NCBI RefSeq assembly: GCF_014647595.1
Contig: NZ_BMPM01000002.1
Coordinates: 186,001 to 250,000, forward strand
Source: Paenarthrobacter histidinolovorans
GTDB taxonomy: Bacteria > Actinomycetota > Actinomycetes > Actinomycetales > Micrococcaceae
DNA length: 64,000 nucleotides
Reading direction: 5' to 3'
Every line of letters starts with the position of its first letter. The stretch's first letter is position 1. Under the pieces are notes generated by a model that had not been told where the DNA came from, searched no databases, and saw nothing but the letters and a program-made list of their open reading frames with translations. Both the position numbers and the translations under genes were made by a program. Below are positions 1 through 9,500 of this stretch, piece after piece.

Positions 1-1
1 T

Positions 2-94
2 GAGGACGTCGCGGTCCAGTGGATAGCACCGCGCGGCACGCCGGGCATCATGGCTGTCACTTTCGAAACCGCCTCCGGAGCCGTCACCATCTGA
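2..94 (+). CDS. C-terminal fragment of an unidentified protein (5' end outside window)
   Basis: Frame 2 is open from the left edge to a TGA at 92-94 and encodes about 30 residues ending in SGAVTI. Residue composition is protein-like (alternating hydrophobic and polar, several Gly and Thr), as at the end of a beta-rich domain. About 140 bases without a gene follow before the convergent CPBP gene. The family cannot be recognised from so short a tail, so no function is proposed. Confidence 0.45.
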   Translation, partial: EDVAVQWIAPRGTPGIMAVTFETASGAVTI

Positions 95-235
95 CCGTTC
101 CTCTGATCCGGGCTGGTCCCGGCCCTGGACACCTCTGTCCAGAGAAATACTTCGGCCGCCATCAGCGGGTGCCAATGACGTCACCCACCGATGGCGGCCG
201 GATACATTTAACGGCTGCACGGCTGCAACGGCTGA

Positions 236-1009
236 TCAGCCCAGGCCCACCGCTTTGCCGAACAGGCTGAATCCAACGAACGCCACAATGTCCAGCAGGG
301 CGTGAGCAATCACCAACGGCATCACCCTCTTGGTCCTGGTGTAGATCCACCCAAAGACCAGGCCCATCACCACATTGCCAATGAACGGGCCAAAGCCCTG
401 GTAGAGGTGGTAACTCCCACGAAGAACGGCACTGGCGACGATGCCCACCGGCACGCTCCAGCCGAACTTGCCGAAGCGGTCCAGGAGGTATCCCACCACG
501 ATCACCTCTTCCACGATCGCATGGCGTATGGCCGAGAGGATCAGCACGGGAACCGTCCACCAGTAGGCATCCAGGCCGCTGGGCACAATGGACGTGGTGA
601 TTCCGAGCGCCCGGCCTGCCGCATAGAGGCCCAAGGACGGTATGCCGATGAGCGCAGCCAAGCCCAGGCCTTGGAGCAGGTCCTTGCCGGGGCGGGCCAG
701 GTTGAAGCCGAGCCGGGCGAACGCCGAACCTCCTTCACCGTCCCTGGTGGCCTGGACATGCGTGGACAGGAAGTAGAACACCAGGGCCACGGGCACCAAG
801 GCGAACACGATATCCAGGAGTTGGTAGGTGAGATCGAAATACTCGCGGGTGCTCTGGGACCTGTTCAGGGTGGATGTTGCATCGGCCAGTGGCGCCCGCG
901 TCATCTTGTCCAGCAGTTGCACCACGGAGTAGACGGCTGACTGGCCCAGGGACAGGCCCAGGACAATGAGCACTTCGGCGCGCAGCCGGCGACGGGAAGC
1001 AAGGAACAT
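236..1009 (-). CDS. CPBP family intramembrane metalloprotease
   Basis: This is a 257-residue multi-span membrane protein of the CPBP (CAAX protease and bacteriocin-processing, Abi) family, whose members are intramembrane glutamate proteases or protease-like proteins. The family signature is visible: the Glu-Glu pair at residues 167-168, a His at about 201 in the next helix, and a last conserved helix with an AHALLD motif (His236). The usual EExxxR arginine is not present in the expected place, as in several actinobacterial members. At least six hydrophobic segments are apparent. It is divergent from the histidine phosphatase gene (50 bases apart), with no obvious operon partner. The substrate cannot be told from sequence. 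Confidence 0.85.
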   Translation of the reverse strand: MFLASRRRLRAEVLIVLGLSLGQSAVYSVVQLLDKMTRAPLADATSTLNRSQSTREYFDLTYQLLDIVFALVPVALVFYFLSTHVQATRDGEGGSAFARLGFNLARPGKDLLQGLGLAALIGIPSLGLYAAGRALGITTSIVPSGLDAYWWTVPVLILSAIRHAIVEEVIVVGYLLDRFGKFGWSVPVGIVASAVLRGSYHLYQGFGPFIGNVVMGLVFGWIYTRTKRVMPLVIAHALLDIVAFVGFSLFGKAVGLG

Positions 1010-1059
1010 GTACCTATCTTGCCCGCAGTTCCTGCCTCTTTGCCGGGAACCGCCACCCT

Positions 1060-1752
1060 ATGCTTGGTGGGATGGGTGCTCCAGAGAGAATATTCATGAT
1101 CCGGCACGGACAGTCCGCCGCGAACGCCGACACGTCCATCTACAACCGTGTTCCGGATTACCGGATCCCACTGACCGATCAGGGCGTGGAACAAGCGCGG
1201 CTGGCTGGCGAGGACCTGAGGCGCAAGCTCGACGGGCAGCAGGTCTGCGTATATGTTTCCCCCTACTTGCGCGCCTACCAGACGCTGGAAGCCCTCAACC
1301 TGGGGCCCCTGGTTGAGCGCGTCATCGAAGAGCCGCGGCTCCGTGAGCAGGACTGGGCGAATTTCCAGATCGCCGGTGACATTGAGGACCAGAAGGAACT
1401 CAGGAACCTCTACGGCCACTTCTTCTACCGCTTCCGCGAAGGCGAGTCAGGCTCGGATGTCTACGACCGGGTGTCCTCGTTCATGGAGACGCTCTACCGG
1501 CACTGGCAAAAGCCCACGTACGCGCCAAACACCTTGCTGGTGACGCATGGGCTGACAATGCGGCTGTTCTGCATGCGCTGGTTCCACTGGACCGTGGAGT
1601 ACTTTGAGTCGCTCAACAATCCGGGTAACGCTGAGCTACGCACGCTGGTGAAGAACGACGACGAGCAGTACAGTCTGGATCTGCCGTTCAGCCAGTGGGT
1701 ACCAAGGGATGTGGACGATTCGGTGCTCCACGCCCCAAGAATGCGGTTCTGA
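1060..1752 (+). CDS. Histidine phosphatase (phosphoglycerate mutase-like) family protein
   Basis: This 230-residue protein has the full histidine-phosphatase core: the RHGQS motif with the phospho-accepting His at residue 16, the SPYLRAYQT motif, a REQDWANF segment like that of broad-specificity phosphatases, and the second catalytic His in VTHGLTMR. Family members remove phosphate from small metabolites through a phosphohistidine intermediate; the substrate here is unknown. Two in-frame ATG starts exist (1060 and 1072), neither with a strong ribosome site, and the longer is given. It converges on the DeoR gene with only 9 bases between stop codons. Confidence 0.85.
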   Translation: MLGGMGAPERIFMIRHGQSAANADTSIYNRVPDYRIPLTDQGVEQARLAGEDLRRKLDGQQVCVYVSPYLRAYQTLEALNLGPLVERVIEEPRLREQDWANFQIAGDIEDQKELRNLYGHFFYRFREGESGSDVYDRVSSFMETLYRHWQKPTYAPNTLLVTHGLTMRLFCMRWFHWTVEYFESLNNPGNAELRTLVKNDDEQYSLDLPFSQWVPRDVDDSVLHAPRMRF

Positions 1753-1761
1753 AGGTCCGTA

Positions 1762-2553
1762 TCAACCTGCGGGTGCGACGATAACCTCCGTGCCGTTGGC
1801 TTCGAACGCTGCTTTGTCGGCCGGGCTGATCCCGGAATCGGTGATGAGATGCCGGAAGTCGTAGCCGGCCATGGCCGCAAAGGACCGCCTGCGCACCTTC
1901 GAGGAATCGGCCACCACATAGGACTCCGTGGCCCGCCGTGCCATAACGGTATTCACCATGGCTTCGCCTTCATCGGTGATGGTGGGCCCGAGGTCCGGGT
2001 CAACGCCGTTGACGCCAATGAAGGCGATGTCCAGGGCGACCTTTTGCATGATCACGTCGGTGTACGGTCCCACCAGCTCGTAGGACCGCGGGTTCAGGAT
2101 GCCGCCGGTGACCATGATCTTGATGTTGGGGCGCACCGCCAGTTGGGAGGCGATGTTGATGGCGTTGGTCACCACGGTAAGCGTAGGCCTGTTGGACGGC
2201 GCGTTGAGGTCTTCCCGTGTGGAAAGGAGCTGCGCCAGGGCCGTGTTGGTGGTTCCGCCGCTCAGCCCGATGACCGCCCCGGGACGGATCAGCGCCGACG
2301 CCGCCAACGCTATCTCCTGCTTGGCTTCGGCGTGGTCGTCACGGTTGTACCGTCCGGGAAGGTCGTAGGCCACCGATCCGGTCGTGGCGCCGCCCCTGGT
2401 GCGGCTCAGCAGCCGCTGCTTGGCGAGGCTGTCCAGATCCCTGCGGGCCGTGGCAGGTGACACGCCTAGACGCGTCACGATGTCCTCGACCTCCACGTGG
2501 CCGGATTCGGCCAGGAGATCGAGGATGGCGGTCAGCCGATCGGTGCGGGTCAT
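1762..2553 (-). CDS. DeoR family transcriptional regulator of the adjoining amino-sugar operon
   Basis: This 263-residue protein has an N-terminal DeoR winged helix-turn-helix (about residues 1-60, including VSPATARRDLDSL) followed by a DeoR-type sugar-phosphate sensor domain with a glycine-rich GLSGGTTN loop and an FIGVNGVDP stretch. DeoR proteins of this type usually repress sugar operons and are released by a phosphorylated intermediate. It is the last gene of the five-gene minus-strand operon, 23 bases after the aldolase, so it is probably autoregulated as in AgaR-type systems. An AAAGG ribosome site precedes the ATG. Candidate operators are the paired TTTTYGATCT repeats upstream of the first gene. 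The inducer (perhaps tagatose-6-phosphate or galactosamine-6-phosphate) is inferred, not seen. Confidence 0.88.
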   Translation of the reverse strand: MTRTDRLTAILDLLAESGHVEVEDIVTRLGVSPATARRDLDSLAKQRLLSRTRGGATTGSVAYDLPGRYNRDDHAEAKQEIALAASALIRPGAVIGLSGGTTNTALAQLLSTREDLNAPSNRPTLTVVTNAINIASQLAVRPNIKIMVTGGILNPRSYELVGPYTDVIMQKVALDIAFIGVNGVDPDLGPTITDEGEAMVNTVMARRATESYVVADSSKVRRRSFAAMAGYDFRHLITDSGISPADKAAFEANGTEVIVAPAG

Positions 2554-2576
2554 GACAAGCCTTTCGCGGTTTCCGG

Positions 2577-3416
2577 CTATTTCGCTTTGGCGAACAGCGT
2601 CAGCATACGTGCCGACTCCAGCACCAGGGCCTCCCGGCCGGCCTTGATGTACTTCCGGGAATCCACCACTGCGGGGTTGGCGGCTAGGTACTCACGGACG
2701 GCGCGGGTGAAGAACCCGTTCAAATGTGTGGATACGTTGATCTTAGTCATACCAGCGCCGATAGCGGATACGAGCATCTCATCTGTGACACCGGATGAGC
2801 CATGAAGAACCAGCGGTTTTCCCACTGCGGTCTTCAGTCGGGCGATCAGGTGCAGGTCCAGGGCTGCGCTGCGTTCTGTCATGGCATGGGATGAACCAAC
2901 CGCCACTGCGAGCGCGTCCACTCCGGTGGCCTCAACGAAGGCCTGGGCCTCGGACGGGTCGGTGCGGACGCCCGGCGCATGGGCTCCGTCCTTGCCGCCA
3001 ACCTTCCCTAGCTCGGCCTCAACGTAGACTCCGCGCTCGTGGGCGTACTTGGCCACGCGGCGCGTTACCTCAACGTTCCACTCATACGGCAAGTGGGCGC
3101 CGTCGTACATCACGGAACCGAACCCGAGGTCGACGGCGGCGAGCGCCAGGTCTTCGGACTCGGCGTGGTCCAGGTGGAGGGCCACCGGCACGGAGGCCGA
3201 ACGTGCGATCGCAAGCGCTGCTGACGCGATGGGTTCGAGGCCGCCGTGGTATTTGGCACAGTTCTCGGAGATTTGGAGGATCAGGGGAACACCGGCGGCC
3301 TCGGCACCTCCCACCAGCCCCTCAGCGGTTTCAATGTGGATGACGTTGAACGCGCCTTGGCCGATGCCGGCGGCAGCTGCCTTGTCCATCAGTTCCCGAG
3401 TGTTGACCAGGGTCAC
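2577..3416 (-). CDS. Class II ketose-bisphosphate aldolase, probable tagatose-1,6-bisphosphate aldolase (KbaY/GatY/AgaY type)
   Basis: This is a zinc-dependent class II aldolase of 279 residues, the size of the KbaY/GatY subgroup rather than the longer FbaA enzymes. Visible family features are the NVIHIETAEG N-terminal strand, the LHLDHAES zinc/catalytic motif, the YVEAELGKVGG segment, LVLHGSSGV and KINVSTHL. The likely reaction is cleavage of tagatose-1,6-bisphosphate to dihydroxyacetone phosphate and glyceraldehyde-3-phosphate. The GTG at 3416 is chosen over an ATG at 3431 because AAGGAG lies five bases before it and it overlaps the kinase stop as GTGA. Fructose-1,6-bisphosphate cannot be excluded as a substrate; operon context favours tagatose. 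Confidence 0.87.
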   Translation of the reverse strand: MTLVNTRELMDKAAAAGIGQGAFNVIHIETAEGLVGGAEAAGVPLILQISENCAKYHGGLEPIASAALAIARSASVPVALHLDHAESEDLALAAVDLGFGSVMYDGAHLPYEWNVEVTRRVAKYAHERGVYVEAELGKVGGKDGAHAPGVRTDPSEAQAFVEATGVDALAVAVGSSHAMTERSAALDLHLIARLKTAVGKPLVLHGSSGVTDEMLVSAIGAGMTKINVSTHLNGFFTRAVREYLAANPAVVDSRKYIKAGREALVLESARMLTLFAKAK

Positions 3417-4381
3417 TGGGTCTCCTTCCATGTCACGATCAGTTGGTCCTGCAGCTCCTGGTACCGCGGCGAGATCTCGCCCGCTGCCGGCATGAGCACG
3501 GCTGCCGCCGACCAGGCGGTGGCGCGGCGAAGAATCTCGCGCGGCTCGGTGATGCCTTCGGCGAGTGCGACGGCGGCTGCTGCCACACCGGCGTCGCCCG
3601 CCCCTGTTGGGTTGCCGCTGAGCGATTCGGGCAAGCGCGCACTCCAGTAGCCGCCGGGAGCGGCGTGGTCGAAGGCGAGCATGCCGTCCGCACCGGCGCT
3701 GACCAGCACGGTGCGGGCACCCATCTCGATCAGGGAGAGCGCCGCTGCCTGGAGGCTGGACTCCCCCGTGGCTTCAGTAAGTTCATGATGGTTGGGCTTG
3801 AGGATGTCCGCGCCTGCCTTGGCTGCGGCGATGATCCCGGGACCGGAGGTATCGATGATGGCGGGTATGCCGGCGTCGTGGGCCAGGCGGACCAGCTCCG
3901 GGTAGAAGCCAGCGGGAGCGCCGGGGGGCAGGCTGCCGGAACCGACCACCACGGACGCGGGGAGGTTGCGGTTGCCGGTGACAGCTTCAGCGACGGCGGT
4001 TCGCAGCGAGCGCCATTCATCGGGAAGCAGCGCCTGTCCTTCCTCGTTGAAGATGGACGTTTCGCCGCCCGCGGTGTCCACCAGGGCGTTGCTGCGTCGC
4101 GTCTCTGCGGCGACCCCCACCAGGATGTGCGGCACCCCGCTGGTCCAGAGTTCGGCGGCCAGGGTCTGGCCCGCGGCTCCGCCGGTGGGCGCTATGGCAA
4201 GCACTGGGTATCCGAGCTGGTGCGTCACGCGGGCAACGTTGATTCCTTTGCCCCCGGCGCGGCTGATGGGAGTGGGGACGCGGTGGCTGGCGCCCTCGGT
4301 GATGCCATGGACGGTGTACGTCATGTCGATGGCAGGGTTCGGTGTCACAGTGATGATGCGGTTCACATTGGCTCGCTTCAT
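3413..4381 (-). CDS. PfkB-family sugar-phosphate kinase, probable tagatose-6-phosphate kinase (LacC/FruK type)
   Basis: This 322-residue ribokinase-fold kinase starts ITVTPNPAIDMTY, the typical opening of 1-phosphofructokinase and tagatose-6-phosphate kinases, and carries the first PfkB signature GGKGINVARV and the second with catalytic Asp in NPTGAGDAG. It would phosphorylate a ketose-phosphate to the 1,6-bisphosphate. Placed between an ROK kinase (4-bp overlap) and a class II aldolase (4-bp overlap), its most likely substrate is tagatose-6-phosphate. A fructose-1-phosphate kinase role is the main alternative; no PTS gene lies nearby to support it. Confidence 0.86.
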   Translation of the reverse strand: MKRANVNRIITVTPNPAIDMTYTVHGITEGASHRVPTPISRAGGKGINVARVTHQLGYPVLAIAPTGGAAGQTLAAELWTSGVPHILVGVAAETRRSNALVDTAGGETSIFNEEGQALLPDEWRSLRTAVAEAVTGNRNLPASVVVGSGSLPPGAPAGFYPELVRLAHDAGIPAIIDTSGPGIIAAAKAGADILKPNHHELTEATGESSLQAAALSLIEMGARTVLVSAGADGMLAFDHAAPGGYWSARLPESLSGNPTGAGDAGVAAAAVALAEGITEPREILRRATAWSAAAVLMPAAGEISPRYQELQDQLIVTWKETQ

Positions 4382-5313
4382 TGTCCGCCTCCCAGCAGCG
4401 CCCGGGCGTTGAGGGCGGCGCCCAGAAGGCCGGCGTCCTGACCCAGCTGGGCGCGGATCAGGTGGGGGCGGCGTTGGAAATCGAGGGTCTGCTCAACCCG
4501 GGCCCGGAGGGGCTGCAGGAGGTCCTCGCCTGCTTCGGCGAGGCCGCCACCGATCACCACCGCTTCAGTGCCGATGATGTTGACGCATTGGCAGATGGTG
4601 AAGGCAAGCGCATCCATCGCTTCGGCCCAGACGCGTTCGGCCAGGGCATCTCCGGATGTGGCCCTGAGCAGCACACTGCGGGCGCCGTTGACCTTGTTTC
4701 CCGATATCCGCTGGTAGCGCTTTGCGATGGCCCCGGCTGAACCGACGGCTTCCAGGATGGTGGCCGCGGTGCCGCCAGGACCGGCGTCCGGATCCGGAAC
4801 CTGCGCGTGGCCGAGTTCACCGGCGAAACCGCCGGCAGTAACGGCCTTGCCTCCGGAGAACACTGCAGCCGCGATGCCGGTGCCCACAACCATGACTACT
4901 ACGTCGCTGAACTCCCTTGAACCGCCCAGTGCGTGCTCAACGGCAGCAGCAGAACGGACATCGTGATCGAAGGCCACTGGTATGCCGAGACGCTTTTGGG
5001 CTTCGGCCGTGAAGGGAAAGTTCCGCCATCCAAGGTTGGCGGAATAGACGCCCACCCCTGCCACCGAGTCGACGATGCCGGGGACGATGATTCCGGCAGC
5101 TTTGGCAGGGGTGCCCGGGAACTCGGCAGCCAGTTCGGCGGCAAGCTCCGCCAGCCGCTCCACGACGGCTTCACCGGGACGCGCCGGGTCAAGCGGCGTG
5201 GGGACGCGGCGCATGCCCAGCACCACGCCCTTGGCATCCACCAAACCGGCTTTGATGTCGGTCCCGCCAACATCGAATGAGAGGACCGGTGATTCTGCGG
5301 CTCCGAGAACCAT
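4378..5313 (-). CDS. ROK family sugar kinase, candidate N-acetylgalactosamine/galactosamine kinase
   Basis: This 311-residue cytoplasmic kinase has the ATP phosphate-binding DVGGTDIK motif at residues 14-21, a catalytic-base region HDVRSAAAVEH, and the GELGH motif that carries the substrate-contacting Glu-His. The cysteine cluster CxCGxxGC that binds zinc in classical ROK proteins is absent: the segment after GELGH is rich in Asp, Pro and Gly. ROK kinases phosphorylate glucose, GlcNAc, ManNAc, allose and, in AgaK-type enzymes, GalNAc. Operon context points to an amino sugar entering by a non-PTS route. It follows the SIS gene by 9 bases and overlaps the next kinase by 4. The substrate is an inference. 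Confidence 0.82.
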   Translation of the reverse strand: MVLGAAESPVLSFDVGGTDIKAGLVDAKGVVLGMRRVPTPLDPARPGEAVVERLAELAAELAAEFPGTPAKAAGIIVPGIVDSVAGVGVYSANLGWRNFPFTAEAQKRLGIPVAFDHDVRSAAAVEHALGGSREFSDVVVMVVGTGIAAAVFSGGKAVTAGGFAGELGHAQVPDPDAGPGGTAATILEAVGSAGAIAKRYQRISGNKVNGARSVLLRATSGDALAERVWAEAMDALAFTICQCVNIIGTEAVVIGGGLAEAGEDLLQPLRARVEQTLDFQRRPHLIRAQLGQDAGLLGAALNARALLGGGQ

Positions 5314-5322
5314 GACGGGTGC

Positions 5323-6240
5323 CTAGGCCGAGGCGTCGAGAATGACCGAGCGGGTCAGGTTGCGCGGCAGGTCCGGGTTCAAGCCGCGGACCCTTGCACG
5401 CTCGAGCGTGACCTTATGGACCCGGGCCAGCTCGGCCAGGGGGTGCTTGTCCGTGTGGATGTAGAGGGCGCCAGTGGCGGCCATGTCCTGGTCCAGTCCT
5501 TCGGGCTGGACGCCAAACAACCAGGTGACGCGGCCCGGAGCGGCGATGGAGATGGGACCGTGGCGGTATTCCATGGCCGGGTAGGACTCGGTCCAGCCTT
5601 GGACAGCCTCGCGCATTTTGAGGCCGGCCTCGTGGGCCAGTCCCACCGTCCATCCGGTGCCGAGGAAAGTAAATTGCTCGGCGTCCAGGAGTTCCTGGGA
5701 GACGGGAGCTGTCACGGCGTCGCGTGCATCGGCAATGGCTTGCTGCACGTCGATGTCGATGCTGGTCAGAAGGTAGACCAGCGCAGTGGTGGCGAAACGG
5801 GTCTGCACCACGGAGCGCTCGTCGGCATACTGGAGGCCAATCACGGTGTCCGCCAGCTCGATGATGGGCGAGGTTGTGTCGCCGATGATCGCCACGGTGG
5901 GGACGATGCCCTTCAATTCGGTCAGGATCTCCAGCACTTCGGTGGTGGTACCTGAGCGCGTGATGGCCACGACGGCGTCGTACTGGCGGTCCGCACTGTT
6001 GCTGTTCAGGAACGCCTCGGAGGCCGCAAATGCGTCCGTGACGCCTTTGCCTGCGGATTCGCGGGCAGCGGCGTAGCTTTGGGCCATGAACCAGGACGTG
6101 CCGCAGCCAATCACGGCGATGCGTTGTCCGTCTGCGGGAAGCAGGTCTTCGCGACGGGCCTGGTCGATGGCGCGCTGCCAGACGACGGGCTGGGAAACCA
6201 GCTCTTCCTCCATGAAGGCACCCAGTATGTTCTCGCTCAT
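5323..6240 (-). CDS. agaS: SIS-domain sugar isomerase/deaminase, AgaS-like (galactosamine-6-phosphate)
   Basis: This 305-residue protein has two SIS (sugar isomerase) domains like the isomerase half of glucosamine-6-phosphate synthase, without the glutaminase half. Visible motifs are IGCGTSWFMA in the first lobe, AITRSGTTTE as the phosphosugar loop, and FLGTGWTVGLAHEAGLKMREA opening the second lobe, with EYRHGP near the active site. AgaS proteins deaminate and isomerise galactosamine-6-phosphate to tagatose-6-phosphate, which fits the downstream PfkB kinase and aldolase. As first gene of the operon it faces the GH101 gene across 274 bases. FrlB-like or glucosamine-6-phosphate deaminase activity is an alternative. 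Confidence 0.8.
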   Translation of the reverse strand: MSENILGAFMEEELVSQPVVWQRAIDQARREDLLPADGQRIAVIGCGTSWFMAQSYAAARESAGKGVTDAFAASEAFLNSNSADRQYDAVVAITRSGTTTEVLEILTELKGIVPTVAIIGDTTSPIIELADTVIGLQYADERSVVQTRFATTALVYLLTSIDIDVQQAIADARDAVTAPVSQELLDAEQFTFLGTGWTVGLAHEAGLKMREAVQGWTESYPAMEYRHGPISIAAPGRVTWLFGVQPEGLDQDMAATGALYIHTDKHPLAELARVHKVTLERARVRGLNPDLPRNLTRSVILDASA

Positions 6241-6514
6241 CGTGTGTTTCGCTCCCGCTCAAGTAATGACGTTTTTTGATCTATAGAAACACTAAACGAT
6301 CATTTTCGATCTCACAAGGATCATCTACTGGAGAAGACTGCGCATTTGCCTCCGGTGACGGAGGAGCCCGTCAGCCCGCCATCTTCGTGTTCTCACATGT
6401 GCTTTTAAGTTAACTACTTGTTAACTCTTGTCAGCTTCTTGTTCGTAGAGCAGTGTTGAATAAGTCCGCAAGAAAGTGATTATTACTCACTCGCAATAAT
6501 CAATAAGGAGCATC
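6241..6514. promoter_or_regulatory. Divergent promoter region between the amino-sugar operon and the GH101 gene
   Basis: This AT-rich island stands out from its GC-rich surroundings. On the agaS side, TTTTTGATCT (6273-6282) and TTTTCGATCT (6303-6312) are direct repeats exactly 30 bp apart, about three helical turns. They flank a plausible minus-strand promoter: TTGTGA, 17 bases, TAGTGT. On the GH101 side, GTTAACT occurs twice (6409-6415 and 6420-6426), 11 bp apart, one helical turn. An AAGGAG ribosome site sits just before the GH101 ATG. I infer DeoR operators for the first pair and an activator or second regulator for the second. None of this is tested. Confidence 0.6.
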
Positions 6515-9500
6515 ATGCCCCGCTTGTCATCCCCCAGACGCCTCGCCTCGTTGAGTTTGGCCTGTGTTGTCGCCTCATCTTCGCTGGGCTTGATGGTCAT
6601 CCAGCCCGCCACTGCAACCCCCCTTGTCCTGCCCACCGACGTCGTCAGCGCAGCCGACACCGCCACCATCACCTCAGGCGGCCTCCGCGTGGACGTCGCC
6701 ACCACCTTCCCCCAAGTCCTCGGCTACACCGACGCCGCCACCAAGGCCCGCCTCGACGGCACCACAACGCGGTTGAACACCATCACCCTCAACGGAGTGG
6801 AGTTCGGCGTCACCGGAACCTCCATTGCCTCCGGAAAGGACGCACGGGACTACGTCCTCACCGTGCCCGACTTCGGCAACACCGTGATCAAGGCCCGGCT
6901 CGCCGTCAAAAAGAATGTGGTCTCCTTCAACGTCACGGAGATCAAGGACTCCGCAGACCACCTCGTGAAAACCGTGCAGCTCCCCCGGCTGAACCTCGTC
7001 ACTGTGGGCTCCTCGCAGCCCGGCGCCCAAGTGTCCACAGCCAATCTGTCCGTCGACCGCAGCGTCAGTGGAGACGAGTTCACGGCCGTTACCACCGCGA
7101 CACCGCTGGACACTGCGCCCAAAAGCTCCGCGTACGCGTTGGCCAATACCGCGGCGCTGGGTGCAGCGGTCGAATCCAATGCTCTCTACGACACCTCCTC
7201 CGGACCAGGCGCCAAAGACAAAGGCCGCTTCTGGCGCCAGGCGGTCAGCGACGGCGCCGGCGGAGTGGCCATGGGAATCGCCAGCGGCCAATGGCTGTAC
7301 CGCGCAGACGGCTCCACCACCACGGAAGAACTTCCCTGGACCCGGGTCGCCATCACCACCGACGCGAACGCCGATGGCGGCGTGGACTGGCAGGACGCAG
7401 CAATCGCCATGAGATCCATCCAGGTGTCCGCCAACAAAGGTGAGCAGACCCCGGACAACGTGATCACCCACATTCCCTTCAACTTTGCCTCCCAGGCAAC
7501 CCACCCGTTCCTCCGCACCCTGGACGACGTAAAGCGCATCTCCCTGGCAACGGACGGACTGGGCCAGGTAGCCATGCTCAAGGGCTACACCAGCGAAGGC
7601 CACGACTCAGCAAACACCGATTACGGGAACAACTTCAACACCCGCGCAGGTGGACTGGAGGACCTCAACAAGCTGGTCAAGGAGGGCAAGGACTGGAACG
7701 CCAGCTTCGGCGTCCACATCAACGCCACAGAAATCTACCCTGAAGCGAAGTCCTTCAGCGAAGACCTGTTGCGGGCCGACAAGGGCCTCGGCTGGAACTG
7801 GCTGGACCAGTCCTACTACATCAACCAGCGACAGGACATCAACTCCGGCAAGCTCGCCCAGCGCATCAAGGAACTCCGCGAAGCCACGGACAAGAACCTG
7901 GACTTCGTATACGTGGACGTCTACTACGAGTTCGGCTGGCTCGCTGAGAGGCTGCAGCAGGAACTGGTCAAGAATGGCTTCCGCGTTGGCTCGGAGTGGG
8001 CCGACCACCTGTCCCGCAACAACACGTGGTCTCACTGGGCCAACGACGAAAAGTACGGGGGCTCCAGCAACAAAGGCGTCAACTCCCAAATCCTCCGCTT
8101 CATCAACAACACCCAATCAGACGTGTGGAACCCCGACCCCAAGCTCGGCGTGAGCCACATTGTGGAGTTCGAAGGCTGGACCGGGCAAAACGACTTCAAC
8201 GCCTTCAGTGAGAACGTCTGGACAGCCAACCTCCCGGCGAAATTCCTGCAGCACCACCAGATCACCAAGTGGACACCCGAGCGGATCGACCTCGCCGATT
8301 CCGTGGCCGTCACCGGAAACACCGCTGAGGAACGCAACATCACCGTCGCCGGAACCTCCGTGCTGCAGGGCGGAAGGTACCTGCTGCCGTGGTCCTCAAA
8401 GGAGAACGGCAAAGCCGACAAGCTCTACCACTACAACCCCGCCGGTGGCACCAGCACCTGGACGCTTACCCGGGAGTTCGCCACATCAAACTCGCTGGAG
8501 ATGTTCAAACTGACCGACAACGGACGCGTGAAGGTCGCCGACGTGCCTGTTGTCAACGGCCAGGTAACCATCACCGCGGACCCGAAGCAGCCCTATGTTC
8601 TGACCTCCAGGAACAACGCACTCCCCAAGAAGGCAGACTTCGGCGAAGGCACGGCCTTCAACGATCCCGGCTTCAACGGCACCGGCCTCGCCCCCTGGAA
8701 CCCCACGGGCAACGTCACCCAGGTGCGCGACGACAAAGGCCGCCGCTTCGCCGAAATGGGGGCAACGCCGTCGTCGATCAGCCAGGACGTCAAGCTGGAC
8801 GCCGGAACCCAATCCGTCAGCGCATGGATTGAAATCCAGCCGGGCAAGGTCCGGCCCACCACCCTCGCCGTCAACCTCGATGGCAAGACCGAAAGCATCA
8901 CCATCGATTCGTCCAACGCAGAAAACTACGTGGCCGGCGACGAGAAGCACGGGACCGCCTTCCAGCGCGTACGGGTGCTGGTGGATGTGCCCCGGAACAA
9001 CACGAGGGCCACCGTCTCCGTCACAACAGCCGACGGCGACGCCACAGTACGCGTGGACGACCTCCGGGCGGTGAAGACCACCCGGGTGGCCACCACCGGA
9101 GTGCTCAGCGAAGACTTCGAGAACGTCGATCAAGGCTGGGGACCGTTCGTCAAGGGCAACGCCGGCGGCTCCACGGACCCGCGGACGCACATCACCGAGC
9201 GCAACGAACCCTTCACCGGGAAGGGCTGGGACAGCAATGTGATTGACGAAGTCCTGGACGGCACATGGTCCTTGATCGCCCATGACGAAAACACCGCCCC
9301 CGACGGCGGACCGGGCATGGTCTACCGCACCACCGAAGCCACAGTGCCCTTCCAGGCCGGGCACAAATACAAGGTGTCCTTCGACTACCAGAACTCGAAA
9401 GCCGGGCAATACGCCTGGGTTTCCGGCTACGACTCGCAGGCGGGCCCCGCAGTGACGGGCAGCCAGGCAATCGACGCGAAAACCAGCACCACCCGGTTCG

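Noticed and set aside
6674..7603. Long minus-strand ORFs inside the GH101 gene
   Set aside because: They are high-GC shadow frames opposite a clearly conserved enzyme, Gly/Val/Asp-rich and without domains.
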